The translations under genes were made by a program, and so were the position numbers. Under the pieces are notes generated by a model that saw only the letters and a program-made list of their open reading frames with translations, was not told the DNA's origin and ran no database searches. From Ignavibacteriae bacterium HGW-Ignavibacteriae-4 (GTDB taxonomy: Bacteria > Bacteroidota > Ignavibacteria > Kapaibacteriales > UBA2268), in NCBI GenBank assembly GCA_002839765.1, contig PGYR01000030.1:1-35212 (forward strand): a DNA stretch of 35,212 nt, written 5' to 3'. Below, piece after piece: positions 22,903-30,845 of the stretch (position 1 is its first letter; each line of letters begins with the position of its first letter).

Positions 22903-23811
22903 GTGAGTTCAAGAAAATCTAACATCCTGCTGCTTATTTGTGCAGCAATATGGGGGTTTGCCTTTACCGCTCAGCGTCTCGGGATGGAGTATATAGGCCC
23001 ATTTACGTATAATGGGGTACGATTTGCTTTAGGCAGTATATCTTTGCTGCCTTTCATTTTTTACTTTGATATGAAGAAAAAAAGAAGGGGTCATACAATC
23101 ACTAGTTGGAAATATGAGGCTAGACAGGGATTGATCGTCGGGATAGTGCTTTTTATAGCGGCATCTTTACAGCAGGTTGGCCTAATCTATACAGAGGCCG
23201 GGAAAGCGGCTTTTATTACTGGGATGTATGTGGTGATGGTTCCTCTGGTAGGTATCTTAATTTTGAAACATCGTGTTTCCAGAAACACTCTTCTAGGGTC
23301 GGCTACGGCAGCTGTTGGTCTTTATCTATTAAGTGTTAAGTCAGGCTTTAACATTTCTATCGGTGATTTGTATGAGATAGCGGGAGCTGTTTTCTGGACC
23401 GTACATATTCTAATGCTTGACATATTTGTTAAGAAGATGGATACATTGAAGCTGGCCTTGTTTCAGTTTATTACCTGTTCGGTGCTCAGCTTGATTATCG
23501 CGTTCCTATTTGAAACAATAACACTTCACGGTATACAACTTACTCTTATCCCAATTGTATATGGAGGGGTTTTCTCGGTTGGGTTAGCCTATACACTGCA
23601 GATAATTGGACAAAAGCACGCACAACCGGCGCATGCGGCGATTATATTAAGCTTGGAAACTGTTTTTGGGGCTTTGGGTGGATTTCTAATCATTAATGAG
23701 TTTTTGGGTGGCAAGGAATATATTGGCTGTATGCTGATGTTGGCCGGAATGCTGATATCACAGTTTAACAATTCCCCTAAACCTGATATAGTCGAGGGAA
23801 CCGAAGCATAA
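22903..23811 (+). CDS. EamA/DMT-family transporter
   Basis: The 302-aa protein has about ten membrane helices in two EamA repeats. The first repeat opens with LLICAAIWGFAFTAQRLGME and the second with ISIGDLYEIAGAVFWTVHIL. The start is GTG after AAGGAG with 9-nt spacing. DMT members usually export small metabolites such as amino acids; the substrate is not predictable. A strong terminator follows, so it may be transcribed with glnHPQ. Confidence 0.9.
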   Translation: MSSRKSNILLLICAAIWGFAFTAQRLGMEYIGPFTYNGVRFALGSISLLPFIFYFDMKKKRRGHTITSWKYEARQGLIVGIVLFIAASLQQVGLIYTEAGKAAFITGMYVVMVPLVGILILKHRVSRNTLLGSATAAVGLYLLSVKSGFNISIGDLYEIAGAVFWTVHILMLDIFVKKMDTLKLALFQFITCSVLSLIIAFLFETITLHGIQLTLIPIVYGGVFSVGLAYTLQIIGQKHAQPAHAAIILSLETVFGALGGFLIINEFLGGKEYIGCMLMLAGMLISQFNNSPKPDIVEGTEA

Positions 23812-23854
23812 AAACCCCCAACACTTTTACTAGTGCGTTGGGGGGTTCTTTTTT
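23812..23854 (+). terminator. Strong terminator after the EamA gene
   Basis: The stem AACCCCCAAC / GTTGGGGGGTT is followed by CTTTTTT. Confidence 0.92.
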
Positions 23855-23870
23855 AGGAGGAGTAATATTG

Positions 23871-24100
23871 ATGAATACCTTTACATATGAGAGACAATTG
23901 AAAAATATCTCGAATGGGTGGAACCAGTATTAGCAGAGGCAGATTTTCAAGAGAGTAAAAGAATTGCAGCAAAATTCTTAGAAGCAGAGGGGCCTCTTCT
24001 CCAAGAGAGATTAGTTAGATGGTGTGAGAACCCTTGGTTAACAATGTCAATTATTTTATTAAAGCCATGGAGAGAAAACAACACAAGGCTGGAAGCATAA
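23871..24100 (+). pseudogene. Carnitine/choline O-acyltransferase, N-terminal fragment
   Basis: ATG 23871 with AGGAGGAG upstream reads MNTFTYERQ and is then out of frame. The +1 frame continues TIEKYLEWVEPVLAEADFQE, SKRIAAKFLEAEGPLLQERL and VRWCEN, which matches the N-terminus of the carnitine acyltransferase family (PxLEKYLEWxxPLL pattern). An internal deletion must lie near 23895. The frame then ends at 24100, long before the catalytic His domain, so the gene is dead. Confidence 0.65.
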
Positions 24101-24156
24101 GCTTTGCCATGAGTGGGGGTTATCCACCATTTAATTACTATAATGATGAGAATGAG
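24100..24156 (+). pseudogene. Solute-binding protein fragment
   Basis: The frame reads [19 protein letters not shown], the start of the mature part of a family 3 amino-acid binding protein (compare TAFAPFEYQDEKS in glnH). It has no signal peptide and breaks off at the junction with glnQ-like sequence. Confidence 0.6.
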
Positions 24157-24511
24157 TATTGGACTCTCTGATAAGGAAATAGCCTATCCAGCGATGTTAT
24201 CCGGTGGCCAACAACAAAGAGTGGCTATTGCCCGGGCTCTAGCTATGGAACCGACTGTTATGCTTTTTGATGAGCCAACCTCAGCGCTTGATCCTGAGTT
24301 AGTTGGGGAAGTTCTTGCGGTTATGCGGACACTTGCTGAAGAAGGTATGACCATGGTGGTTGTTACCCATGAAATGGGTTTTGCTCGGGAAGTTGCCGAT
24401 TGGATTATTTATATGGATGAAGGATTAATTGTAGAAGAGGGTACTCCGGAAGAAATATTCAGTCATCCTAAAATGGAAAGAACAAAGAGCTTCCTAGGTC
24501 AAATATTATAA
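24157..24511 (+). pseudogene. GlnQ-like ATPase, C-terminal half
   Basis: From about 24158 the frame reads [20 protein letters not shown] and continues through Walker [15 protein letters not shown] and [13 protein letters not shown] to a normal end. Walker A and Q-loop are absent, so no ATPase can form. It is close to glnQ at 22145-22864, but the sequence differs throughout, so it is a paralogue, not a recent copy. It is what remains of a second SBP-permease-ATPase operon. Confidence 0.85.
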
Positions 24512-24549
24512 TGAATTTGTTGTAGTAATATTTAAAGTTTATACTCAAA

Positions 24550-24590
24550 AATAAAAGGGAGGACACTTTTAGGAGAGCCTTCCTTTTATT
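24550..24590 (+). terminator. Terminator-like hairpin
   Basis: AATAAAAGGGAGG pairs with CCTTCCTTTTATT (13 bp with one G-U). There is no good U-run beyond the stem. Confidence 0.55.
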
Positions 24591-24625
24591 ATGCTCGGTA
24601 ATGTTTTAATGAGAAATTTTGATTT

Positions 24626-24653
24626 TTGCGTGTATATTCATTTATGTTATAAT
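24626..24653 (+). promoter_or_regulatory. Promoter of the carboxynorspermidine operon
   Basis: TTGCGT (24626-24631), a 16-bp spacer and TATAAT (24648-24653). The leader to the first gene is about 160 nt, AT-rich, with no structure recognised. Confidence 0.5.
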
Positions 24654-24818
24654 AGCTTTTAGATAAATGGAGAGAATACAAGTATTAAGGGGATAATAGA
24701 TAATAGAGGACAAATCAGACGAAAAAATACCGGTACATTCCGTTTTTATAAAAAAGAAATATTTTGTATAATCATTCTTAATTGTTTAATAAAAATATTG
24801 AAATTGGGGGCTAAAAAA

Positions 24819-26018
24819 ATGGGAAAAGCTTTGATAATCGGTGCTGGTGGAGTAGCTAGCGTTGTAGTACATAAGTGCTGCCAGAATTATGAGGTTTTTG
24901 AAGAAATCTGTATAGCGAGCAGAACCTTAGAAAAATGTGAGGCTATAAAGAACAAACTGCTTGGAAGTCGTACAAAGATTCAAACAGCTCAAGTTGATGC
25001 TGATAATACTGAGATGGTAATTAGTCTTATCAAAAGCTTTGAACCCGATGTTGTTATTAATGTGGCTCTTCCTTATCAAGATTTAACTATCATGGATGCC
25101 TGTTTAGCCACGGGGGTAGATTACGTTGATACTGCTAATTATGAACCACCTGACATACCTAAATTCGAATATAAATGGCAGTGGGCATACAAGGAAAAAT
25201 TTTCTGAAAAAGGTATAACTGCATTATTGGGGAGCGGCTTTGACCCGGGTGTTACGGGAGTGTTTTGTGCATATGCACAAAAACATTACTTTGATGAAAT
25301 ACATTATATAGATATAGTTGATGCTAATGCTGGTGACCATGGCTATCCGTTTGCAACAAATTTCAATCCTGAAATAAACATACGTGAAATTACCGCAAAC
25401 GGAAGATATTTTGAAAACGACCAATGGATAGAAACTGCTCCTTTAGCTATTAAAGGAGTATATGATCTCCCAGAGATAGGACCTAAAGATATCTATCTTC
25501 TATACCATGAGGAATTAGAATCATTAGCGGTTAATATAAAAGGGATAAAGAGAATTAGGTTTTGGATGACTTTTTCGGAAAAATACCTTAATCATCTAAA
25601 TGTCCTACAAAATGTGGGAATGACGTCCATTAAACCGATAGAATATGAGGGTCGGCAGATTATACCTTTGCAGTTTCTTAAGGCAGTACTTCCTGATCCA
25701 GCTTCTTTGGGACCAAGAACAAAAGGTAAAACAAACATAGGGTGTATCATTCAAGGTATAAAAGACGGAAAACCTAGAACTTATTATGTGTATAATGTCT
25801 GCGACCATGAGGAGAGCTACAAAGAAGTGGGTTCGCAGGCTATTTCCTACACAACAGGTGTTCCTGCGATGATAGGAGCCTCACTTGTAATAAAAGGTAT
25901 CTGGAAAAAACCAGGTGTCTTCAACGTTGAAGAGTTTGATCCTGATCCATTTATGGAAGCTTTGAATAAGTTTGGTTTACCCTGGCAGGAAAGCTTTTCA
26001 CCCAAGCTATTGCCATAG
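24819..26018 (+). CDS. Carboxynorspermidine synthase (saccharopine-dehydrogenase fold)
   Basis: The ATG at 24819 follows GGGGG at 8-nt spacing; the TTG at 24798 is rejected. The product has 399 aa. The N-terminal Rossmann loop is GKALIIGAGGVASVVVHKC. The family segments NVALPYQDLTIMDACLATGV, YVDTANYE and GSGFDPGVTGVFCAYA follow. It reductively joins aspartate semialdehyde with putrescine (or diaminopropane) to give carboxyspermidine (or carboxynorspermidine) with NADPH. The decarboxylase gene nspC follows 40 bp later, which separates this call from lysine-pathway saccharopine dehydrogenases. Confidence 0.9.
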   Translation: MGKALIIGAGGVASVVVHKCCQNYEVFEEICIASRTLEKCEAIKNKLLGSRTKIQTAQVDADNTEMVISLIKSFEPDVVINVALPYQDLTIMDACLATGVDYVDTANYEPPDIPKFEYKWQWAYKEKFSEKGITALLGSGFDPGVTGVFCAYAQKHYFDEIHYIDIVDANAGDHGYPFATNFNPEINIREITANGRYFENDQWIETAPLAIKGVYDLPEIGPKDIYLLYHEELESLAVNIKGIKRIRFWMTFSEKYLNHLNVLQNVGMTSIKPIEYEGRQIIPLQFLKAVLPDPASLGPRTKGKTNIGCIIQGIKDGKPRTYYVYNVCDHEESYKEVGSQAISYTTGVPAMIGASLVIKGIWKKPGVFNVEEFDPDPFMEALNKFGLPWQESFSPKLLP

Positions 26019-26058
26019 TTTTATTATTTAAGTAGAGTATCGGAATGGAGATTAAGCT

Positions 26059-27195
26059 ATGAAAATTGACTTCTATGCGTTACCATCACCATGTTATATA
26101 GTTGATGAAAGACTATTAAGACAGAACCTTGAAATACTGGACTCTGTACAACAGCGTACTGGTTGTAAAATTCTCCTCGCTTTAAAGGGATTTTCAATGT
26201 ACTCTATATTTCCGATAGTAGCCCAATATCTTAAGGGTATTTCAGCCAGTTCGCTATTTGAGGCTAAGCTTGGTTATGAAGAAATGGGCAAGGAAGTCCA
26301 CGTTTACGCACCGGCATATATTGAGGAGGACTTTGAAGAACTTCTTGGTTACTGTGACCACATTGTCTTTAATTCCTTTGATCAATGGAATAAATATAAA
26401 GAAAAGATCAAGAGCATTAATTACAAAAAAATAGAATGCGGGATTAGAATAAACCCGGAGTATTCCGAAATACAAACTCCTATTTACAATCCTTGCTATC
26501 GGCATTCAAGACTGGGTGTAACGTTATCTAATTTCCAGCCTGAATATCTAGAAGGACTGGATGGCCTTCATTTTCATACTCTGTGCGAGCAAAATTCGGA
26601 TACACTTGAGAGAACAGTTAAAGTAGTAGACGAAAAGTTTGGAGAATATATTAGGAAGATGAAATGGCTAAACCTAGGCGGAGGTCATCATATTACTAGA
26701 CCGGATTATGATATTGAAACCCTTGTTCGCACTATCAATTTCCTAAAAAACAAGTATTCAATTGATATTTACTTAGAACCAGGTGAAGCTATAGCACTAA
26801 ATACTGGCTACCTTGTAGCTACGGTTCTTGATATTGTAGATAATGATATGAAAATAGCTGTTTTAGATGCTTCAGCAGCATGTCACATGCCGGATGTTCT
26901 TGAGATGCCCTATAGACCAGAGATTATTGCTGCGGGAAAACCAGGTGAGTATCCGTATACTTATAGACTTGGTGGTAATACTTGCCTGGCTGGAGATATT
27001 ATTGGCGATTATTCATTTAAAGAACCCTTAAAAAACGGTGATAAACTCGTTTTTTGTGATATGGCTCACTATACAATGGTTAAGAATAATACATTTAATG
27101 GGGTAAACCTTCCATCTATTGCTACATTTACAGAAAAAGAGGGTATTAAGGTGTTAAAAAGCTTCGCTTATGGAGATTACAAATCCCGCTTATAG
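26059..27195 (+). CDS. nspC: Carboxynorspermidine decarboxylase
   Basis: The 378-aa PLP-dependent fold III decarboxylase has the PLP lysine expected in ILLALKGFSMYSIF. The glycine-rich phosphate loop is LNLGGGHHITRPDYD, and the residues EPGEAI and CLAGDIIGDY are typical of the alanine-racemase-like fold. It decarboxylates carboxyspermidine/carboxynorspermidine to the free polyamine. With the preceding gene it gives an S-adenosylmethionine-independent route to spermidine. Confidence 0.93.
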   Translation: MKIDFYALPSPCYIVDERLLRQNLEILDSVQQRTGCKILLALKGFSMYSIFPIVAQYLKGISASSLFEAKLGYEEMGKEVHVYAPAYIEEDFEELLGYCDHIVFNSFDQWNKYKEKIKSINYKKIECGIRINPEYSEIQTPIYNPCYRHSRLGVTLSNFQPEYLEGLDGLHFHTLCEQNSDTLERTVKVVDEKFGEYIRKMKWLNLGGGHHITRPDYDIETLVRTINFLKNKYSIDIYLEPGEAIALNTGYLVATVLDIVDNDMKIAVLDASAACHMPDVLEMPYRPEIIAAGKPGEYPYTYRLGGNTCLAGDIIGDYSFKEPLKNGDKLVFCDMAHYTMVKNNTFNGVNLPSIATFTEKEGIKVLKSFAYGDYKSRL

Positions 27196-27229
27196 TAATA
27201 GAGAGTAAATATCTATGCAAGTAGAATGT

Positions 27230-27269
27230 GCCTCATTACATCAAAAAATGTACTGAGGCGTTTGTTTTT
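27230..27269 (+). terminator. Terminator after nspC
   Basis: GCCTCA-t-TACAT pairs with ATGTA-c-TGAGGC and is followed by GTTTGTTTTT. Confidence 0.85.
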
Positions 27270-27387
27270 AGTTATATATTTAAAAAAATAGTTAATCGAC
27301 AAAATCTAATAAAATTCGACAAAGGTATAGCATAAATATAGTAGAATTATAATGTATAAGGAAAATAAAAAAGGTATGTGTCGAAAA

Positions 27388-27470
27388 CCACAATAAAGGC
27401 AAACCCATTCGAAAGATGGGGACGCAAAACCACGGGTCTAAAGCGGAGCTAAGACAGCCGGGTTGCCGTG
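27388..27470 (+). promoter_or_regulatory. c-di-GMP-I (GEMM) riboswitch aptamer
   Basis: The conserved core is present: AAAGGCAAACC, a GNRA-type hairpin CCCAT-TCGAAAG-ATGGG, GGACGCAAA, ACCACGGGTCT, then GACAGCCGGGTTGCCG. These are the landmark positions of class I c-di-GMP aptamers, including the tetraloop and its receptor. It precedes a gene for a c-di-GMP synthesis/breakdown enzyme. Confidence 0.93.
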
Positions 27471-27518
27471 AATAGTTATTGGAGGAATTACCTTCACGGC
27501 AAGGTGATTTTTTGTTTT
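27463..27518 (+). terminator. Expression platform terminator of the riboswitch
   Basis: TTGCCGTGAA (27463-27472) pairs with TTCACGGCAA (27493-27502), then GGTGATTTTTT. The 5' arm overlaps the last conserved bases of the aptamer, so ligand-bound folding should compete with termination, giving an on-switch. The direction is inferred. Confidence 0.8.
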
Positions 27519-27597
27519 ATACTCTAAAAAATAATTGAACAAAAGGACCTAATTGAGACTTACCTCTTTTGAAAATGTTTTGTTACAGGGGGACTTT

Positions 27598-30500
27598 ATG
27601 CTAGACATTAATTTTATCAGAGATAATAAAGGTAGAAAAGATGCGGAAGAACGACAAAGTATAGAATATCAGCAGTTGATTTCGATATTTGAGGGCATGC
27701 AAGAGAGTATCTATATCAGCGACCCTGATACATACGAAATATTATATGCGAACAGCGTTTTTACAGATAATTACGGACTAGCAATTGGAGAGAAATGTTA
27801 TAGGGTACTTCAGAGTTTAGATTCCCCGTGTCCTTTTTGTACTAATAATTATATTTTTGGAGAAAATCTGGGTAAATCATATATCTGGGAGTCCTACAAT
27901 GTACTCAGCCGTCGTTGGTATCGCTGTACAAATAAAGCGATTAAGTGGCCAGATGACAGGTACGTTCGCTTTGAAATGGCAATAGATATTACTGAATATA
28001 AGAATACAGTCGAAGCCCTTCGTGAGAGTGAGGAAAAATATCGGATAATATTCAATAAGGCTAATGATGCTACATTCTTATTTGAAGATAATTTAGAAGA
28101 GATGCCGGGACGATTTATTGAAGTCAACGATGCGTCCATCCAAAGGTTAGGCTACAGCAGAGAAGAGCTATTGACAATGACGCCGTTAGATATTTCTACT
28201 TATAAGCAAGAGGATATCAATTATAACGAGATTCTAGAATCAAGAAAAAAAGGATTCGCTTGGTTTGAAATGACGGGTATTACAAAAAACGGGGAAAGAA
28301 TTCCTGTAGAGGTAAGCGTACATAATTTTTCGCTAGATAGTAAAAAGGTTGGTTTGGCTATTTCTCGTGATATCAGTAAAAGAAAAGAACTAGAAAAATC
28401 CATATCTCAACGGATGGCTTTTCAAGAAGCAATTGCGAAGGTCTCTAGGTTGTTTGTGTCGCCTACCTGTGTTAATTTTAATACAGTTCTGAAGATATTT
28501 GCGGAACTCTATGGTGTTAACAGGTCATATATATATCAATATAGTAATGATGAGATGTTGATGGAAAATATCTATGAATGGTGCGATCTTAAAACACAAT
28601 CCCAGATAGCGAGCCGCCAGAAAGTGGATTGCAATAAGTTCTTATGGGGGATAGGGAAAATATTAAAGGAAAAATATATTGCAGTGAATAAATTAGATGA
28701 ACTTCCTCCTTGGGCTATCAATGAAAAGGAAATTTTACTAGCTCGGAATATAAAATCATTTATCGCCGTTCCAATTAAATCAACTGTCGGGGAATTAATT
28801 GGGTTCATGGGCTTTGAAGATTTAGAAAGAAATCGTGTGTGGCAAAAAGAAGAAATAGAAGCACTAACAGTTTTAGCAGAGATGATAGGTGGTTATTGGC
28901 AACGTAAATGTGTGGAAGATGAACAGGACGAGACTAATCAGCTACTGCAGCAGATAATAGAATTTCTTCCCGACGCAACCTTTGTTATTAATAATGACAA
29001 GAAGGTCATAGCTTGGAATCGTGCTATTGAGGAAATGACGGGGGTAATAAAAGAAGAAATAATCGGCAAAGGTGAATGTGCATATTCTATACCTTTCTTT
29101 GGGATACGTAGACCATTATTGATTGATCTAATTTTTGAAGAGGACAATACAATAGAAATTTTATATAAACATATCAAGAGAAAAGGTGAAACATTATATG
29201 CTGAAACTTATGTTCCAGATTTATATGAAGGGAAAGGGGCATTCAACTGGGGATTAGCTTCTCCTCTTTATGATCCCGCGGGGAAAATGATCGGGGCTAT
29301 AGAATCCATGCGCGAAGTGACAGAACAAAAAAAATTGGAAGAGAAATTGCACTATATGGCAAACCATGATGCTCTGACGAGTATTCCCAATAGGTACTCC
29401 CTTGAAGAAACCTTAAAAAGTACGATAACAAAAGCAAAAGTAGGAGTAAAAAGCGCACTCTTTTTTATTGATATTGATAACTTTAAATTGGTTAATGATA
29501 CTATGGGCCATGCGGTAGGTGATAAACTATTAATTGCTCTAATTAAAATAATTGAATCCAGTTTAAGGAAAGATGATATATTGGCGCGTTTGGGTGGGGA
29601 TGAGTTTGCCGTAATATTAGAGGACACAAGTCAAATAGAAGCGGAAAAGATTGCAGAGAAACTGAGATGGGCAGTTTGCGAAAGTGAAGTGCAGATCGGC
29701 GACCACGAAGCGAACCTAAATCTAAGCATTAGCATTGGTTGTATAATAATTGACGGTGAACTAAACCATGAAAAATGTTTATCACTTGCAGATGCAGCTT
29801 TATATACAGCTAAAGAAGAGGGGCGTAACAGGGTATTTTTTGCTAAGCCTAATGAAGAACCGTTAGATAAGCTTACAGAAACAAATCAGATAGTTAGCCT
29901 TGTAAAAAAAGCCTTACAGAAAAAACTGTTTACAATTGATTATCAGCCTGTTGTATCTCTAGTTGACGGTAAGATCATACATTACGAAGCACTGCTGCGG
30001 CTTAAAGACAAACAAGGAAAAATGCTATCTCCAGCCAAATTTATACCACTAGCTGAAAAGTTTGGTCTAATGCCTAGAGTTGATTTATTGGTAGTTCAAA
30101 TGGTTTTAAAGACACTCCATAAGTTTCCGCAACTAAAGGTTTTTGTTAACATGTCCGGTCTAACTCTTGATGATGAAATAATATTACAGCTAATAGAAAA
30201 TATGATCAGCGAAAGCGGAATTGAGCCTTCGCGGTTGGGCTTTGAGATTACAGAAACAGCAGCCGTTAAAGATATTCTAAGGGCTGAACGCTGGGTAACT
30301 AGGTTAAAAAACATAGGGTCCCTATTTGCATTAGATGATTTTGGCACTGGGTTTTCTTCTATTGCTTATCTTCACCTATTGCCAGTTGACTATATTAAGA
30401 TTGACGGCTCATTTGTACGGGAAATGGACAAGGATCCTGTTCATAAGGCAATGATTCAATCAATAAACACTATTGCTAGCACTCTTGGGAAGAAAACAGT

Positions 30501-30636
30501 TGCGGAGTCTATCGAAAGCGAAGAGATTTTGAACATGTTGAAAAATATAGGAGTAGATTGTGGGCAAGGATTCTATTTAGGACGTCCTGGTTCCCTGCCA
30601 GAAGATATAGATGCTTATGAAAATATTATTGAATAA
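27598..30636 (+). CDS. PAS-PAS-GAF-PAS-GGDEF-EAL signalling protein
   Basis: The start ATG 27598 follows AGGGGGA; the TTG at 27553 is rejected. The product has 1012 aa and no membrane helix. The order is PAS (about 25-135, with a CPFC pair at 78-81), PAS (145-262), GAF (280-435), PAS (447-575), GGDEF (580-750) and EAL (765-1005). The cyclase site GGDEF (666-670) and the inhibitory I-site RKDD (657-660) are complete. The phosphodiesterase motifs EAL (797-799), NMS (851-853) and DDFGTG (913-918) are also present, so both activities look possible. It makes or degrades c-di-GMP in response to signals read by the PAS and GAF domains. Its own message carries a c-di-GMP aptamer. Confidence 0.93.
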   Translation: MLDINFIRDNKGRKDAEERQSIEYQQLISIFEGMQESIYISDPDTYEILYANSVFTDNYGLAIGEKCYRVLQSLDSPCPFCTNNYIFGENLGKSYIWESYNVLSRRWYRCTNKAIKWPDDRYVRFEMAIDITEYKNTVEALRESEEKYRIIFNKANDATFLFEDNLEEMPGRFIEVNDASIQRLGYSREELLTMTPLDISTYKQEDINYNEILESRKKGFAWFEMTGITKNGERIPVEVSVHNFSLDSKKVGLAISRDISKRKELEKSISQRMAFQEAIAKVSRLFVSPTCVNFNTVLKIFAELYGVNRSYIYQYSNDEMLMENIYEWCDLKTQSQIASRQKVDCNKFLWGIGKILKEKYIAVNKLDELPPWAINEKEILLARNIKSFIAVPIKSTVGELIGFMGFEDLERNRVWQKEEIEALTVLAEMIGGYWQRKCVEDEQDETNQLLQQIIEFLPDATFVINNDKKVIAWNRAIEEMTGVIKEEIIGKGECAYSIPFFGIRRPLLIDLIFEEDNTIEILYKHIKRKGETLYAETYVPDLYEGKGAFNWGLASPLYDPAGKMIGAIESMREVTEQKKLEEKLHYMANHDALTSIPNRYSLEETLKSTITKAKVGVKSALFFIDIDNFKLVNDTMGHAVGDKLLIALIKIIESSLRKDDILARLGGDEFAVILEDTSQIEAEKIAEKLRWAVCESEVQIGDHEANLNLSISIGCIIIDGELNHEKCLSLADAALYTAKEEGRNRVFFAKPNEEPLDKLTETNQIVSLVKKALQKKLFTIDYQPVVSLVDGKIIHYEALLRLKDKQGKMLSPAKFIPLAEKFGLMPRVDLLVVQMVLKTLHKFPQLKVFVNMSGLTLDDEIILQLIENMISESGIEPSRLGFEITETAAVKDILRAERWVTRLKNIGSLFALDDFGTGFSSIAYLHLLPVDYIKIDGSFVREMDKDPVHKAMIQSINTIASTLGKKTVAESIESEEILNMLKNIGVDCGQGFYLGRPGSLPEDIDAYENIIE

Positions 30637-30692
30637 AAATATAGTATACAGTTAATAATCCTAACGATATATATAAATTGATGTGATATAAT

Positions 30693-30721
30693 TTATCCAT
30701 TGGAATATTTCCAATGGATAA
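30693..30721 (+). repeat. 13-bp perfect hairpin
   Basis: TTATCCATTGGAA (30693-30705) and TTCCAATGGATAA (30709-30721) form an exact stem with a 3-nt loop. It is separated from the following terminator by GGGCAATGACG. Confidence 0.8.
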
Positions 30722-30732
30722 GGGCAATGACG

Positions 30733-30763
30733 CCTCGTAGATTTATTATCTACGGGGTTTTTT
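30733..30763 (+). terminator. Terminator downstream of the GGDEF-EAL gene
   Basis: CCTCGTAGAT pairs with ATCTACGGGG (one G-U) and six T follow. Confidence 0.88.
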
Positions 30764-30770
30764 AATTTTC

Positions 30771-30842
30771 AAGATACAATTTCCTTGCCCATATGGAACA
30801 AAGATGGAGAGATAATTGGAGTTCAAGGTGGTGATATTAATT
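30771..30842 (+). pseudogene. C-terminal scrap of a Cache-type sensor domain
   Basis: The frame reads ISLPIWNKDGEIIGVQGGDIN before TAA at 30840-30842. This is the pattern of Cache domains (xPIxxKDGxIIGVxGxDI). There is no start, and the frame is preceded by the terminator, so it is a relic. Confidence 0.4.
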
Positions 30843-30845
30843 AAT

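Noticed and set aside
23860-24511. Direct duplication of glnQ as source of the second ATPase fragment
   Set aside because: The two differ throughout at DNA level while sharing only family motifs, so the fragment is from an older paralogous operon.
30722-30745. GGGCAATGACGCC resembles the 3' conserved part of fluoride riboswitches
   Set aside because: The 5' half of that aptamer (GG-GATGG-GTTC-CC) is absent upstream; the hairpin there is a plain palindrome.
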